Below are positions 7,613-16,057 of a stretch of DNA of 18,170 nucleotides, piece after piece (within the stretch, counting starts at the first letter, position 1; every line of letters begins with the position of its first letter). The stretch is from positions 1 through 18,170 of the forward strand of contig MSJH02000302.1 in the NCBI GenBank assembly GCA_001931875.2, read 5' to 3'. The notes under the pieces are model-generated. The model saw only the letters and a program-made list of their open reading frames with translations. It had not been told where the DNA came from and did no database searches. A program made the position numbers and the translations under genes. Source of the DNA: Byssochlamys sp. IMV 00236 (taxonomy: Eukaryota > Ascomycota > Eurotiomycetes > Eurotiales > Thermoascaceae).

Positions 7613-10600
7613 TTATACTTTACCAAAGCTAGTGTTACCTAATCCACGGCATTTGATTGAAAATGTATTCACATTTTCCTTAAATCTCTTTAAAGATCTT
7701 GTTCTACTCCGTGAAATATTAAAATCATATATACTCATGTAACACCACCTTCAAACTTACCCGAGCACTCCTTTAAGAAACATCTCCTTATCACTTTTTG
7801 ATACCATTGCTGAGGGAAACTGGTCCTAAGAAAAGGAATTAATTGATATGAATTACCTATTTTCATTTATATTTACATTGGCCAAAAGTGTTTGAAGCCA
7901 TTGTCTACTAGGTTCCAAGTATCTACCAATCATTTTATATAAAGTATCCACCAGCGGACCTGAAAAAGATCTAGGCACACGACCGCCAATTCCCTTGGGT
8001 ACCATTAATCACAATAATAATAATAATAATAATAATAATAATTGTTTACCATCAATAATTGTTCCATTATTTGTATTCCCATAGTCATCATTATTTCATC
8101 CACTGCCTTGGCTTTATTCTCATCCAACTCTTGGCTTACAAAGTCAGCCTACTTTACAGAGTGAGTCTCGTTCATACGAATAACTATAAATGCATATACT
8201 TGCCACAAAGTTCAAGGCTGCCTTCAATGCTAATCTTTCTTGTAATCCCATACCAGCGATAACAAACATAAAAATAACACGAATCATCTCGCTTGGTAAT
8301 TCATAAAATGCCAGTGGGCATCGTCGAATGGTTCTAGATAATAAGTTAAAGTAACTGTCTACTATATCAGGATACTGTTCCATTGCTTCAGTTCCATGGA
8401 TAAACTCAAATGTCTTGCTAGTCAATGTGCCCAGCAAATCTCGAAGTCGGTGATAATCTTGTCCTCCGTACACATTCATGATCAGAGAGGCCGTATCCAG
8501 CCAGCATGAATAAGGGGCTGTCTGGTACGCAGACTCAACCAGGACGGCAAGGTCTTCAAACCTTAAACTCATCAATGGGCTCGTTGACTTCATGCCCATA
8601 TCAAGAAAATGTGACAATCCTTTCGCAATTTTTTCATCATTTGCCCATGTTTGTGCAATCCTCATGGATGATTCTCGGATCGCATAGATCATCTCGTTGA
8701 ACCCCTCTATGCTGGCGTACATACTCGCCAATTGTCCGCTTGCAAAAGCGTCATACATTGACATTCGCTCATTCAGCGACTGGTAGTCATCATTTGGTGA
8801 TTGAATACCTCGACAGCATGCAGATAAATACTGAAGCTGTTCAAGTAGTCTCTCTCGTATTACCTCTTGATTCTCTGTAGAATTGAGCGCGGCTGCAATT
8901 CCTTGGAGGATGTCTCCTGTCAATGACTAATATCTAGGTCGTCAATATATATATATATATATATATATACAATATCTTGCTTTTAGTATACATACCATCA
9001 AAGGTGCAATAGCTCTTTCCGGTGGAAGTACTTGAATGACGTCAGCTACGGATTCTACTACTTTTTGTAATATGGATGGCTGCACCAACAAGGTATGAGA
9101 CCATGTGTTTTTGATTAAACAATGTGAGATGTTACCTTGATATGGGAATTGGCCATAGCGGCATACACTTGCATCAGATCACTTAGTTCAGCTACCAAGG
9201 ATTCGCGGCACGTGTCACAAATGTCAGCAAATGATGTACTCGCTGACTGCGCTAGTCTCGTGTCACTCAAACATGGAACAATATAATTCATGACCGATCC
9301 GAGGAATACTGGATGTAATTTAAGCCACTCAGATAATGAACCCAGTAGCAATAGTACCGTATTCTTCAAGCGGATATGACATTCATTAGGCAATCTTGCC
9401 AAGATATCAAAGAATCTAGGAACGTGTTCATTTTCATCATGAGATATTTCTTCAGATATGCTCTTTAAGGAAAACAGAGCTGCTTCTAATTCCTTTCCAG
9501 ACGAGAGTTAAGAAAGATGGATGAATCTCTTATGGTTATAACTTACTTGAGATGCTGTAGAAAGAAAAGCCCATTGATCAAGTATACTTGAAGCATACTC
9601 TACCAAGATAGCAAGCATGTCTCCTCTTAATACATAGTAAGGATTAATCATCACGTCACCCAAATCTCTTCTCCATATTTTGAACTTGTCCTTGGTATCT
9701 ATATACAAAGTATAAACATACGTCATGGTCTCTATTTTTCTTAAAAAAAAAAGAAGATTACCTTTATTCCATGAATTCCATGTTTCATCATCTGGATATC
9801 GTGCGTTCTTTATAAGAATAACCACAAGCTCACGGTACATTGCAATTGCAGATTGTGCGCAGCCCCATAGCTTTGGGTTATCCTTGGGAGGTGGCAATAC
9901 ACTTTCATCATGAAGGGTCTCTTGCAGTATATACCAAAAGTTTAGTGGAATCTCTGATACTTCTTGATCTGCAGGAAAGTAGCCTTCAAATCCCGTTAAT
10001 CGCATAATCATACTCATCAATGACTGGACGTTGGGGTCAACTAGATCCTTGGCTATATAGTCTGTATATGTCTCTCCATAAGTGGAGAACAATTTAGCCA
10101 ACAGTCTTGCTGTTTCCTCGTCGTTGTCTATGTATAAAATAAGAGAATAGCTCGCAGTTGAGTAACGGTGTAGACATCTCACCTGATATACTCGAACTGA
10201 ACTTTGCCTTCATCTCATGGCTCGTAAAACATAAAAGTAGATCGTTTCGTAAAGTATGGTATTTGCTCCACGCATTTTGCTGCATAGATTCCAATAATAC
10301 ATCCACTGCCTGTTCAAATACTTGTTCATCTCCCAGCATGGCCATAGTTCTTTGTAATAATGGATATGTATCTCTAAAAGGGGTTGGCAATCAGCGGCCG
10401 TACCATTTTTTCTTCTTCTTCTAAACCTTACTCTAGATTAATGCCATACTGCACCCAGCTCTGTAAGCATCGAAGTACTTTAGATCGTACTGTTTCATTT
10501 TCTGAAAAGATCAAGTTGGACAACTGAGCCAAAACAAGAGGAACACTTTCCTTCAATTCGCCAATTAATTGTAACCTACATCAAATCAGCATACAATTTT

Positions 10601-11396
10601 GTTTTTCTCTCTCTCTATCTGTCACTTACTTTCTTCCTCCGAGCAAATGTGCATTACTCACTTCCTCTGGCACCAGAGTACAGAATTCAAGTATGGTCAT
10701 ATTTATTGTGTCTATAGGTATCTGATACATCTGAGCTCCCATTTGTAATACCTTGATCGTCTCTGGTATGAAGTTTGTCCAATGATTAGGCACAGTATAA
10801 AATGCATATGCAATAAGCTACATGTATATATATATAAAAAAGTGTCAGAGAGCTTTTCTACATGATATCACTCAACGCGTGTATATATATCACGAGTGTC
10901 ACCAAATTACAGCTGTATAGAGTTTAGTTGTTATAAACGCGGGTCCAGTACACAAACGAACGATCCATCCTAAAAGTTCGTTCCTTAACCACTCTATCTT
11001 GTCTTCTGGTAACGTCTCCCTGTTTTTAAATAGTTGAATATCACTGAACATATGAAAATTATCACTACTTGCCAGTCGCGAGATATCTTTATCTGAAAGG
11101 TGTGAGCTCCAAAAAACCTACAGTGATCTGACTGCTAGCCATGTTTAACAGATAATGGCTTGAAAACAAATATTGATTACCTCTGAAGCTAATAATTGTG
11201 ATGCCAAATTCCATGCATAAGGTTGCCTTTGTATTATCTGAAGTTGCTCTTGAATCTGTTTAGCTGCAGTAGCATCGCTCGTGTTGTAGAAATGTGAAAT
11301 GAGCTGTTGTGTTGCTTAAAGATAAGTAAACAAAAAAACAAAGTTGTATAACTTTACATTTTCTAAATCTGTAATGTTTAGTTGGTCCATTTGCAT
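7613..11396 (-). CDS. IPO13: Importin-13-type karyopherin (importin beta family)
   Basis: Sixteen exons on -: 11396-11358, 11303-11181, 11131-11073, 11019-10911, 10817-10630, 10575-10432, 10373-10183, 10127-9762, 9698-9547, 9492-9136, 9079-8996, 8926-8204, 8148-8050, 7993-7877, 7825-7761, 7706-7613. Every phase closes, giving 969 residues, close to human IPO13 (about 963). Family landmarks: FFGAHTFQIKISRDW and LPEDKIEWLRNELLGWIVR near the N-terminus; AYAFYTVPNHW; then NFWYILQE, ARYPDDE, RRDLGDVM, LEAALFSLKSI, an SASTSFADIC heat repeat, GGRVPRSF, and the C-terminal TRSLKRFKENVNTFSIKCRG. The product binds RanGTP and carries cargo through nuclear pores; IPO13 both imports and exports. Yeast relatives are Kap122/Pdr6 and S. 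pombe Kap111. Two introns (11020-11072 and 8149-8203) start with GCAAGT. Intron 1 uses the second of two AGs 11 bases apart to keep frame. The start at 11396 could instead be 11390. Confidence 0.93.
8013..8042. repeat. (AAT)n microsatellite in an importin intron
   Basis: About ten AAT units on + inside the 56-base intron 7994-8049. They fill more than half of the intron, next to its donor. Confidence 0.9.
8149..8203 (-). other. GC-AG intron 12 of the importin gene
   Basis: 55-base intron beginning GCAAGT and ending GTAG. It joins a frame ending in ALNFV to ADFVSQELDE. The nearby GT donor one codon further on gives an in-frame stop with every acceptor I tried, so the GC donor is needed. Confidence 0.8.
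8945..8969. repeat. (AT)n microsatellite in an importin intron
   Basis: About 25 bases of alternating A and T inside intron 8927-8995. Shorter TA runs occur in intron 10818-10910. Confidence 0.9.
11020..11072 (-). other. GC-AG intron 3 of the importin gene
   Basis: 53-base intron beginning GCAAGT and ending ACAG. It splits the Trp codon of the ISRDW motif and resumes as ETLPEDKIEWL, the conserved importin-13 order. GT donors a few bases away shift the frame or stop. Confidence 0.82.
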
Positions 11397-11542
11397 TTCA
11401 GGGAAGAAAAAAAAAAAAAATATAAAAAAAATAAAATAAGCTTGTCTTTATAGTTCAAATCAATTTTTGCATAGATGTACTTTGGATAACATTCAGTAAA
11501 CCAGCCATGTAACTCTTGGATATATTGAAAACATTTTTCTTT

Positions 11543-11888
11543 TTATTCAATTATAAAAGCATGTTCCATTCTGAAGAGAAACGTTGTGACGAACCAGACA
11601 TAGTCTTTGGCCCTTCCATCGTGATAAACCCTAAATAGTGAGAGCAGTCCAAGACAAAGGGCTCCATAAGATCCTAAACTCAGGTAAGCATTACTTTGCC
11701 CATGTCAAGTACTATCAGAGTCCGTCTTCGTCAACTACTTCAAAATAACTTTTGGTTCAATACCAACTAGCAACGATATATGTGTTTATTTGAGTAGCTA
11801 CACTTTGAGAGCATTCTTGAATGCGATTGTTGGCTTGATATGTGGAAATGTTGTCCGTAGATGCAAGGTTTGTCTTTTTCTGGTTCAT
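11543..11888 (-). CDS. Tentative 91-aa membrane protein, two exons
   Basis: Model on -: 11888-11764 and 11693-11543, in frame, 91 residues, with a GT-AG intron at 11694-11763 that ends in AAG. The product has a polar N-terminus (MNQKKTNLASTDN), an amphipathic QECSQSVATQINTY stretch, a hydrophobic segment (NAYLSLGSYGALCLGLLSL), a basic loop (FRVYHDGRAKD), then YVWFVTTFLF. Upstream, 11914-11982 looks like a good intron (GTAATA donor, GACTAAT branch-like motif, T-rich tract, TTTAG), preceded by a 13-codon open piece (11983-12021), so the gene may extend 5'. A rival reading keeps the other frame of the exon (MESLVDEPEKDKP) and splices at a GTGTAG donor. No family was recognised; this could also be a decaying gene. 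Confidence 0.3.
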
Positions 11889-12750
11889 CTACTAAGCTTT
11901 CCATTATTTGGTTCTAAAAAAACAACAACAACAACAATTAGTCATGAGCATAAAGTAGGGGCTGTGTCTAGATATATATTACCTTAAAGCTGAACATTGT
12001 TTCTAAAAACGCTTCCATTTCCTGAGCATTACAGTGAAATTTGGTATCGTTAACGCATCATGTTGAATTAGCTTATATTCACCGCTTTCAATAAATAAAC
12101 ATTGCTACAATAGTATTGATGGTATTCTTGTTACTGTCATTAGACGACTAGAAAGAGTCTAGTTTGAGAATTTAGAGGGATATTAATATAAGTAAATGAA
12201 TATGGATGATATATACTATTTTCTTGCCGAGGGAAGTACCTTTGCTGCCATGCGGTTGCTGTTCCATTTGCTGAATGAAAGGAATGGACCCGGCTTATAA
12301 CATAACAAGAATTACATGGAAAGAAGTAACAGATGGTTAAAAATCAGGTATCGCCAGTTCCCAATTAATAACCTACTGTAAAGATAATGTTGACAATCCA
12401 AAAAGTAGATGCAAATGTACTGCAATAGCGAGTAGGATATAAGCATCAGTGCAAACGTACCTATTATCTTCAACACAAGGAATAAACCTGGTATGACTAG
12501 CAAACGCTAGATACTGTAGAGATATTTATGGCAGTCATGAAAGTTCCATTGAATACAGTACTTTATTATATGCATAAATCTATCTTTTGTTATTTAATAA
12601 TGATATGCAACTGAATATGATAAGAAAAGAGTTCGACTCAGTTTTACTTTATAGACTATAGTGCAAGTAGGTTCAATATTCTCGATCATGCACAGGCCTA
12701 TTATCCCAATTGTTTTATTTTAAAGGCAAAAATGAAAAAGACTCAGTTGA

Positions 12751-12755
12751 CCAAT
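12751..12755 (+). promoter_or_regulatory. CCAAT box
   Basis: CCAAT at 12751-12755, 151 bases before the ATG at 12906 and 39 bases upstream of a TATA box, a typical order for a HAP-complex site. Confidence 0.45.
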
Positions 12756-12793
12756 GGCAACATTCAATAATAAACCATTTAGGAAACCAAGTC

Positions 12794-12800
12794 TATAAAT
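12794..12800 (+). promoter_or_regulatory. TATA box (TATAAAT)
   Basis: TATAAAT 105 bases before the ATG, followed by a pyrimidine-rich leader (about 12820-12900) rich in TTTCTT runs. Confidence 0.5.
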
Positions 12801-12905
12801 GCAACTACTGAGTTTACTTTTTCTGCATCATCTTATTTTTATTTGTTTCTTTTCTTTCTTATAAATCGATCACTGCCTTTTACTTTCTTTTATTCATTAT
12901 CCAGA

Positions 12906-13907
12906 ATGACAAATCACGATAATAACAACAACAATAAGGATATGCATGAAAGTAAAAGTGATAAGGAATCACCTAGTTTATTACCTCCTCAAGCAGCAGC
13001 CACTCCTCCTCCTTCTACAGACGATACTGCGTCACTACTATCACCTTGGTGGTCAGAACAAACAGCTACGACAGAAGAGATACAGCCGACAGCTACTGAA
13101 AAGACTAACAACGATACGAATAACTCAAGTGCAAGCAACAATAGCAGCAGTACACATAAGCATACCATCTTGATAGGACTCAATCGCAACATGGAGCATA
13201 ATGATGACAAAGAAATAAGCTGGAAAGAGAAATGCTATGTATTTGCCAATGTACCCAAATTGAAATATGAAGGAAAATCAGATAGAGAAAACTTGGAAAA
13301 GCTGTTTGATTATTCAAGAGAATGCACCATGGTTTGCTTTTTGAGAGAGAGTCGAAAACTGGCAAGACAAAGACTACTGCTGACAGAAGAAAATACAGAA
13401 AAGAAGACAAGTGACATTGGGTTTACTTTAAATCCATTTTATGGGACATGGATATCAGTAGCCAAGACACCTAAAAGATGCAGAGAGCATATACTTGGAG
13501 GTATACATGTAATAATGGAAGTAATATTTGTTATATTTACACATATATTGTAGTGCAAGCATTTCTCACAAAAAAAGATTACCCAGATTATTACACAATA
13601 GATCTAGGAGAAGAGACAAAGCATTCAAGCGAGCATGGTAAGCATTGAAAACTAAAAACTAAAAACTAAAAAAAAAGATGAATTGAACCCTTGTCAAGTT
13701 TCTAGGGTCATCCATAAAGCATTTGGACCATTACAGCATCTATCACAGAGATATATTGATTCATGGAATAATGGTACACAGCAAGCATTCTTTCACAAGT
13801 TTTGGACTCGATTAGAAAGAGGAGATGCATTTTATCTAGTTCGAGATTGTACAAAGAGGTTGATCGAAAATGTGTTGGAAGACAAAAAACCCAGCGATAA
13901 GAAATAA
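12906..13907 (+). CDS. Unrecognised 295-aa protein with disordered Asn/Ser-rich N-terminus
   Basis: Exons 12906-13500, 13554-13637 and 13699-13907; introns of 53 and 61 bases; 295 residues in frame. The first ATG after the TATA box is at 12906. Residues 1-90 are low complexity (poly-Asn, Pro-rich LLPPQAAATPPP, Thr/Asn/Ser runs). From about residue 105 (EISWKEKCYVFANVPKL) the chain looks folded: a helix-rich part with Cys, Arg and Trp, NPFYGTWISVAKTPKRC, DYPDYYTIDLGEET, then a helical end (VSRVIHKAFGPLQHLSQRYI, RLERGDAFYLVRDC). No signal peptide, membrane helix or catalytic motif was seen, and I do not recognise the family. The second intron ends at CAAG (13698); a TAG seven bases further would shift the frame. 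The stop codon lies 10 bases from that of convergent RCE1. Confidence 0.8.
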
Positions 13908-13917
13908 TATAATAGTG

Positions 13918-14919
13918 TTATGTCCAATAGATTGAATCACCTGTTTGTGTTAATAGTTGAAATAACATTATAAATAAGAAAACACCTATCGGAAAACAAG
14001 CATATATAACTGCATTTCAACAAGAGCAACAAATATACCATTACACATCTCTCTTATATAAAAAACACTTTAAACTTACATTGTATCTCTCGTTTACGTC
14101 TATACTTGATACAGCTGAAATCAGGGAAGCCCATGATATTACAGAATGAGTGGCAGATTACACATGACCAAAGGCTACCTGTCTTCAAGAACAGATAGCT
14201 CACATACCAGCCAAAGACAGTAGTATATGCAAATTGAAATAAGGAAGCTGATATTGATTGAATCATCGCCTGTCTTGTTCCACCCAATACATAATAATTC
14301 TCCCAAGCATGATGCAAATGAGCTATAGTCAATGTCAATGATTATTCATGAATAATCATTATGAACTTACCTAAACCAAAATATAAAGGAGACATAAAGA
14401 TCAAATAGCCCTTTGAATAATTAGCTTGATAGAGTACAACAATCATGCATGCTCTGAATACTAATTCTTCTGTGAAAGGTGCCTAAATGATATGCATATA
14501 TAGAATCTAGATAATCAACTTGTATTTATTCTTACCACATAATAATTTCGCTGTCCCAAGGGTTCTGTAAGAGTCAAGATGACATCTCGATGAAAATTAA
14601 AATTTTTTTGAAATGGAAGTTCATCATCAAAGTAACGTATAGAGATGGGACCTAGAAAGAGCAAAGAGGTCAACAAGAGAGGCTTGATAAGAGCCTGAAT
14701 GTTAAATGTAAGACCAAGGACAGTCAATAGGTTAGCTGTTGTCAGGTACCGAACAATAGCAACTGAAATAAGTGATGCTACTGTCACAGCTTTCATTCTT
14801 GCTCGAATCACTGGCGGATGGTTACGTGATCCAGGTATTTTGAACATGTAAAATCCAATAATGTATATAACAGTAAAGCCGATGCATATTAAATTAGCTA
14901 ATCCCGTTGAAATGGTCAT
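13918..14919 (-). CDS. RCE1: CAAX prenyl endopeptidase RCE1 (type II)
   Basis: Exons on -: 14919-14536, 14482-14371, 14322-14080 and 14009-13918; introns of 53, 48 and 70 bases; 276 residues. This ER membrane protease removes the last three residues of farnesylated or geranylgeranylated CAAX proteins such as Ras, Rho and a-factor-type pheromones, before carboxymethylation. Motifs of the CPBP/ABI family are clear: APFTEELVFR (Glu133, Glu134, Arg138), FGLAHLHH (His167) and CHSFCNIMGFPD (His223, Asn227), the residues that form the glutamate-histidine active site. Several hydrophobic helices precede and surround them. Reading through the last donor would end the protein early with KFKVFFI; splicing instead restores the usual final helix ending QLLTQ. 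At 276 residues it is shorter than human RCE1 but within the fungal range. It is divergently transcribed from ERCC1. Confidence 0.95.
14337..14360. repeat. Perfect 24-base palindrome inside an RCE1 intron
   Basis: The half-site AATGATTATTCA is followed directly by its exact reverse complement. It lies in intron 2 (14323-14370, 48 bases), 10 bases from the donor and 14 from the acceptor end. Confidence 0.95.
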
Positions 14920-15140
14920 TGTGAGAGAAAGAAGGGAAAAAAGGGAAAAGAAAAAAATAATACATTATTACCACTCTTTTTGGTTTCTTTGTTCTCTTTT
15001 CTTATTTTTTAAAGGAAAAGGGGGGCCATTCATGAAATAACCATGATATAAAAGCGAAAAAAAAAATACGTGACCTTTGATTCGTGGATTCATGCAGACG
15101 CTCTCTCTTTCTTTTACTTTTTTTTTTGTTATCCTTTAGA
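14920..15140. promoter_or_regulatory. Shared divergent promoter of RCE1 and ERCC1
   Basis: 221 bases between the two ATGs. On + there is a purine-rich block (14920-14957), which is the CT-rich leader of RCE1. A TATAAAA box at 15047-15053 faces ERCC1, 94 bases before its ATG, followed by an ACGTGAC element (15068-15074) and a CT-rich leader (15098-15139). Confidence 0.6.
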
Positions 15141-15980
15141 ATGTCAAATGAGTCACCTTGGAAGATTCCTTCAATAGAAGAAATTGAAAAGCAACAAACA
15201 AATAAATCAACAAGCACTTTATTTTTTAAACCAAAACAATCTACAAATGATACTCACAACAACAACAACAACAACAACAACACCACCATTATTGCGCAGC
15301 AAACAAATCATCATCATAACAATAATAGATCAGTCGTAGAAAACAGACCCAAACGGACGATGGGTAATGCCATCTTGGTGAACCCAATACAACAAAAGAA
15401 TCCGGTTTTAAAGTTTATTCGCAATGTACCATATGAGCCATCGGATACGATCAAGATGGATTACGTTGTTGGACAGACCACAGGTGTGATATATCTAAGT
15501 TTGCGGTACCACCGACTGTACCCAAACTATATTTATGACCGACTCAACAGCGTCAAGAACCTCTATGTCACTCGTATCTTACTCGTATTTGTCGATGCAG
15601 AAAATTATCATGACGCCATTCGAGAGATCAACCGAGTGGCCATCTTGAGCGAATTTACGCTAGTGCTCTGTTGGAGTATGGAAGAGGCAGGAAGATATCT
15701 TGAAACGTTCAAGGCATTCGAAAATATGGGAGCTGACCTCATCCGTGAGAAAGTCGAAAATGATTACTTGGCAAAGGTGACAGACTGTTTGACCAACGTC
15801 CGAAGTGTCAATAAGACCGATGTTCTGACGTTACTCTCTACCTTTGGATCATTAAAGCGAGTGATGGAAACATCGACCGAGGAATTAAGTGTGTGCCCTG
15901 GGTTTGGAGAACAGAAAGTGAAGAGGCTACAACGTGTTTGGAAGCAACCATTTTTGATGAATAAAAAGAGAAAGACATGA
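15141..15980 (+). CDS. ERCC1: DNA excision repair protein ERCC1 / Rad10
   Basis: Single exon, 279 residues. The ATG at 15141 follows a CT-rich leader; the frame is open further upstream but without ATG. Residues 1-74 are low complexity (poly-Asn 40-47, His/Asn run 57-62). Residues 76-200 match the central XPF-like domain: NPVLKFIRNVPYEPSD, DYVVGQTTGVIYLSLRYHRL, LVLCWSMEEAGRYLETFKAFE. Residues 215-272 form the tandem helix-hairpin-helix (VNKTDVLTLLSTFGSL, then CPGFGEQKVKRL). ERCC1 has no nuclease site of its own; it pairs with XPF/Rad1, binds DNA and enables the 5' incision in nucleotide-excision repair, and acts in interstrand crosslink repair and single-strand annealing. The C-terminal KKRK may serve as a nuclear signal. 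The gene converges on the kinase gene, with 77 bases between stop codons. Confidence 0.97.
   Translation: MSNESPWKIPSIEEIEKQQTNKSTSTLFFKPKQSTNDTHNNNNNNNNTTIIAQQTNHHHNNNRSVVENRPKRTMGNAILVNPIQQKNPVLKFIRNVPYEPSDTIKMDYVVGQTTGVIYLSLRYHRLYPNYIYDRLNSVKNLYVTRILLVFVDAENYHDAIREINRVAILSEFTLVLCWSMEEAGRYLETFKAFENMGADLIREKVENDYLAKVTDCLTNVRSVNKTDVLTLLSTFGSLKRVMETSTEELSVCPGFGEQKVKRLQRVWKQPFLMNKKRKT
15256..15283. repeat. (AAC)n microsatellite coding for poly-Asn in ERCC1
   Basis: Near-perfect AAC repeat on + in the non-conserved N-terminal part of ERCC1, encoding eight Asn. It is likely to vary in length between strains without touching the conserved domains. Confidence 0.85.
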
Positions 15981-15986
15981 TTTGCT

Positions 15987-15992
15987 TTTATT
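15987..15992 (-). promoter_or_regulatory. Poly(A) signal of the PX kinase gene, close to the ERCC1 stop
   Basis: TTTATT on + is AATAAA on -. It lies 66 bases past the kinase stop and only 7 bases from the ERCC1 stop, so cleavage 10-30 bases downstream would fall within the ERCC1 coding region on the opposite strand. A (TAC)n microsatellite (16006-16024) fills part of the 77-base gap. Confidence 0.5.
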
Positions 15993-16057
15993 GTACATTA
16001 TGCTATTACTACTACTACTACTACAATTATTATACATTAAATATTTCTTTTTTTTTT

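Larger units (their letters stand above)
11397..12905. other. 1.5 kb without a secure gene; scattered coding-like segments
   Basis: Lies between the importin ATG (-) and the ATG at 12906 (+). The first about 50 bases on + are A-rich (T-rich importin leader). The 12740-12905 part is the promoter of the + gene. Between them are short open segments on both strands, of which the best is a spliced - strand model (11543-11888). A hydrophobic - strand frame (12312-12503) and a 34-codon + frame (12196-12300) are also present but unsupported. No tRNA, repeat family or transposon was recognised. Confidence 0.5.

Noticed and set aside
7551..7742. 63-codon + frame
   Set aside because: Antisense shadow of the last importin exon, which is secured by the conserved TRSLKRFK end.
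11755..11765. tRNA B-box-like sequence (GGTTCAATACC)
   Set aside because: No matching acceptor stem, A-box or anticodon arm upstream; the T-stem has a mismatch. It lies inside the tentative - strand model.
11790..11987. 65-codon + frame
   Set aside because: No ATG at its start. It is antisense to the better - strand exon and crosses its intron, where the CAACAACAA run codes for poly-Thr.
12196..12300. 34-codon + frame with ATG and protein-like composition
   Set aside because: Too short to stand alone, with no convincing donor leading to another exon; the opposite strand is equally open.
12312..12503. Hydrophobic 63-codon frame on -
   Set aside because: No ATG start, no good splice context, and the composition is what AT-rich DNA gives by chance in this frame.
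12843..12905. N-terminal extension of the 295-aa protein
   Set aside because: The only start upstream is non-ATG, and the sequence is pyrimidine-rich leader after the TATA box.
15084..15140. N-terminal extension of ERCC1 upstream of the ATG
   Set aside because: Open, but without ATG and made of CT-rich leader; homology begins well inside the ATG-started protein.
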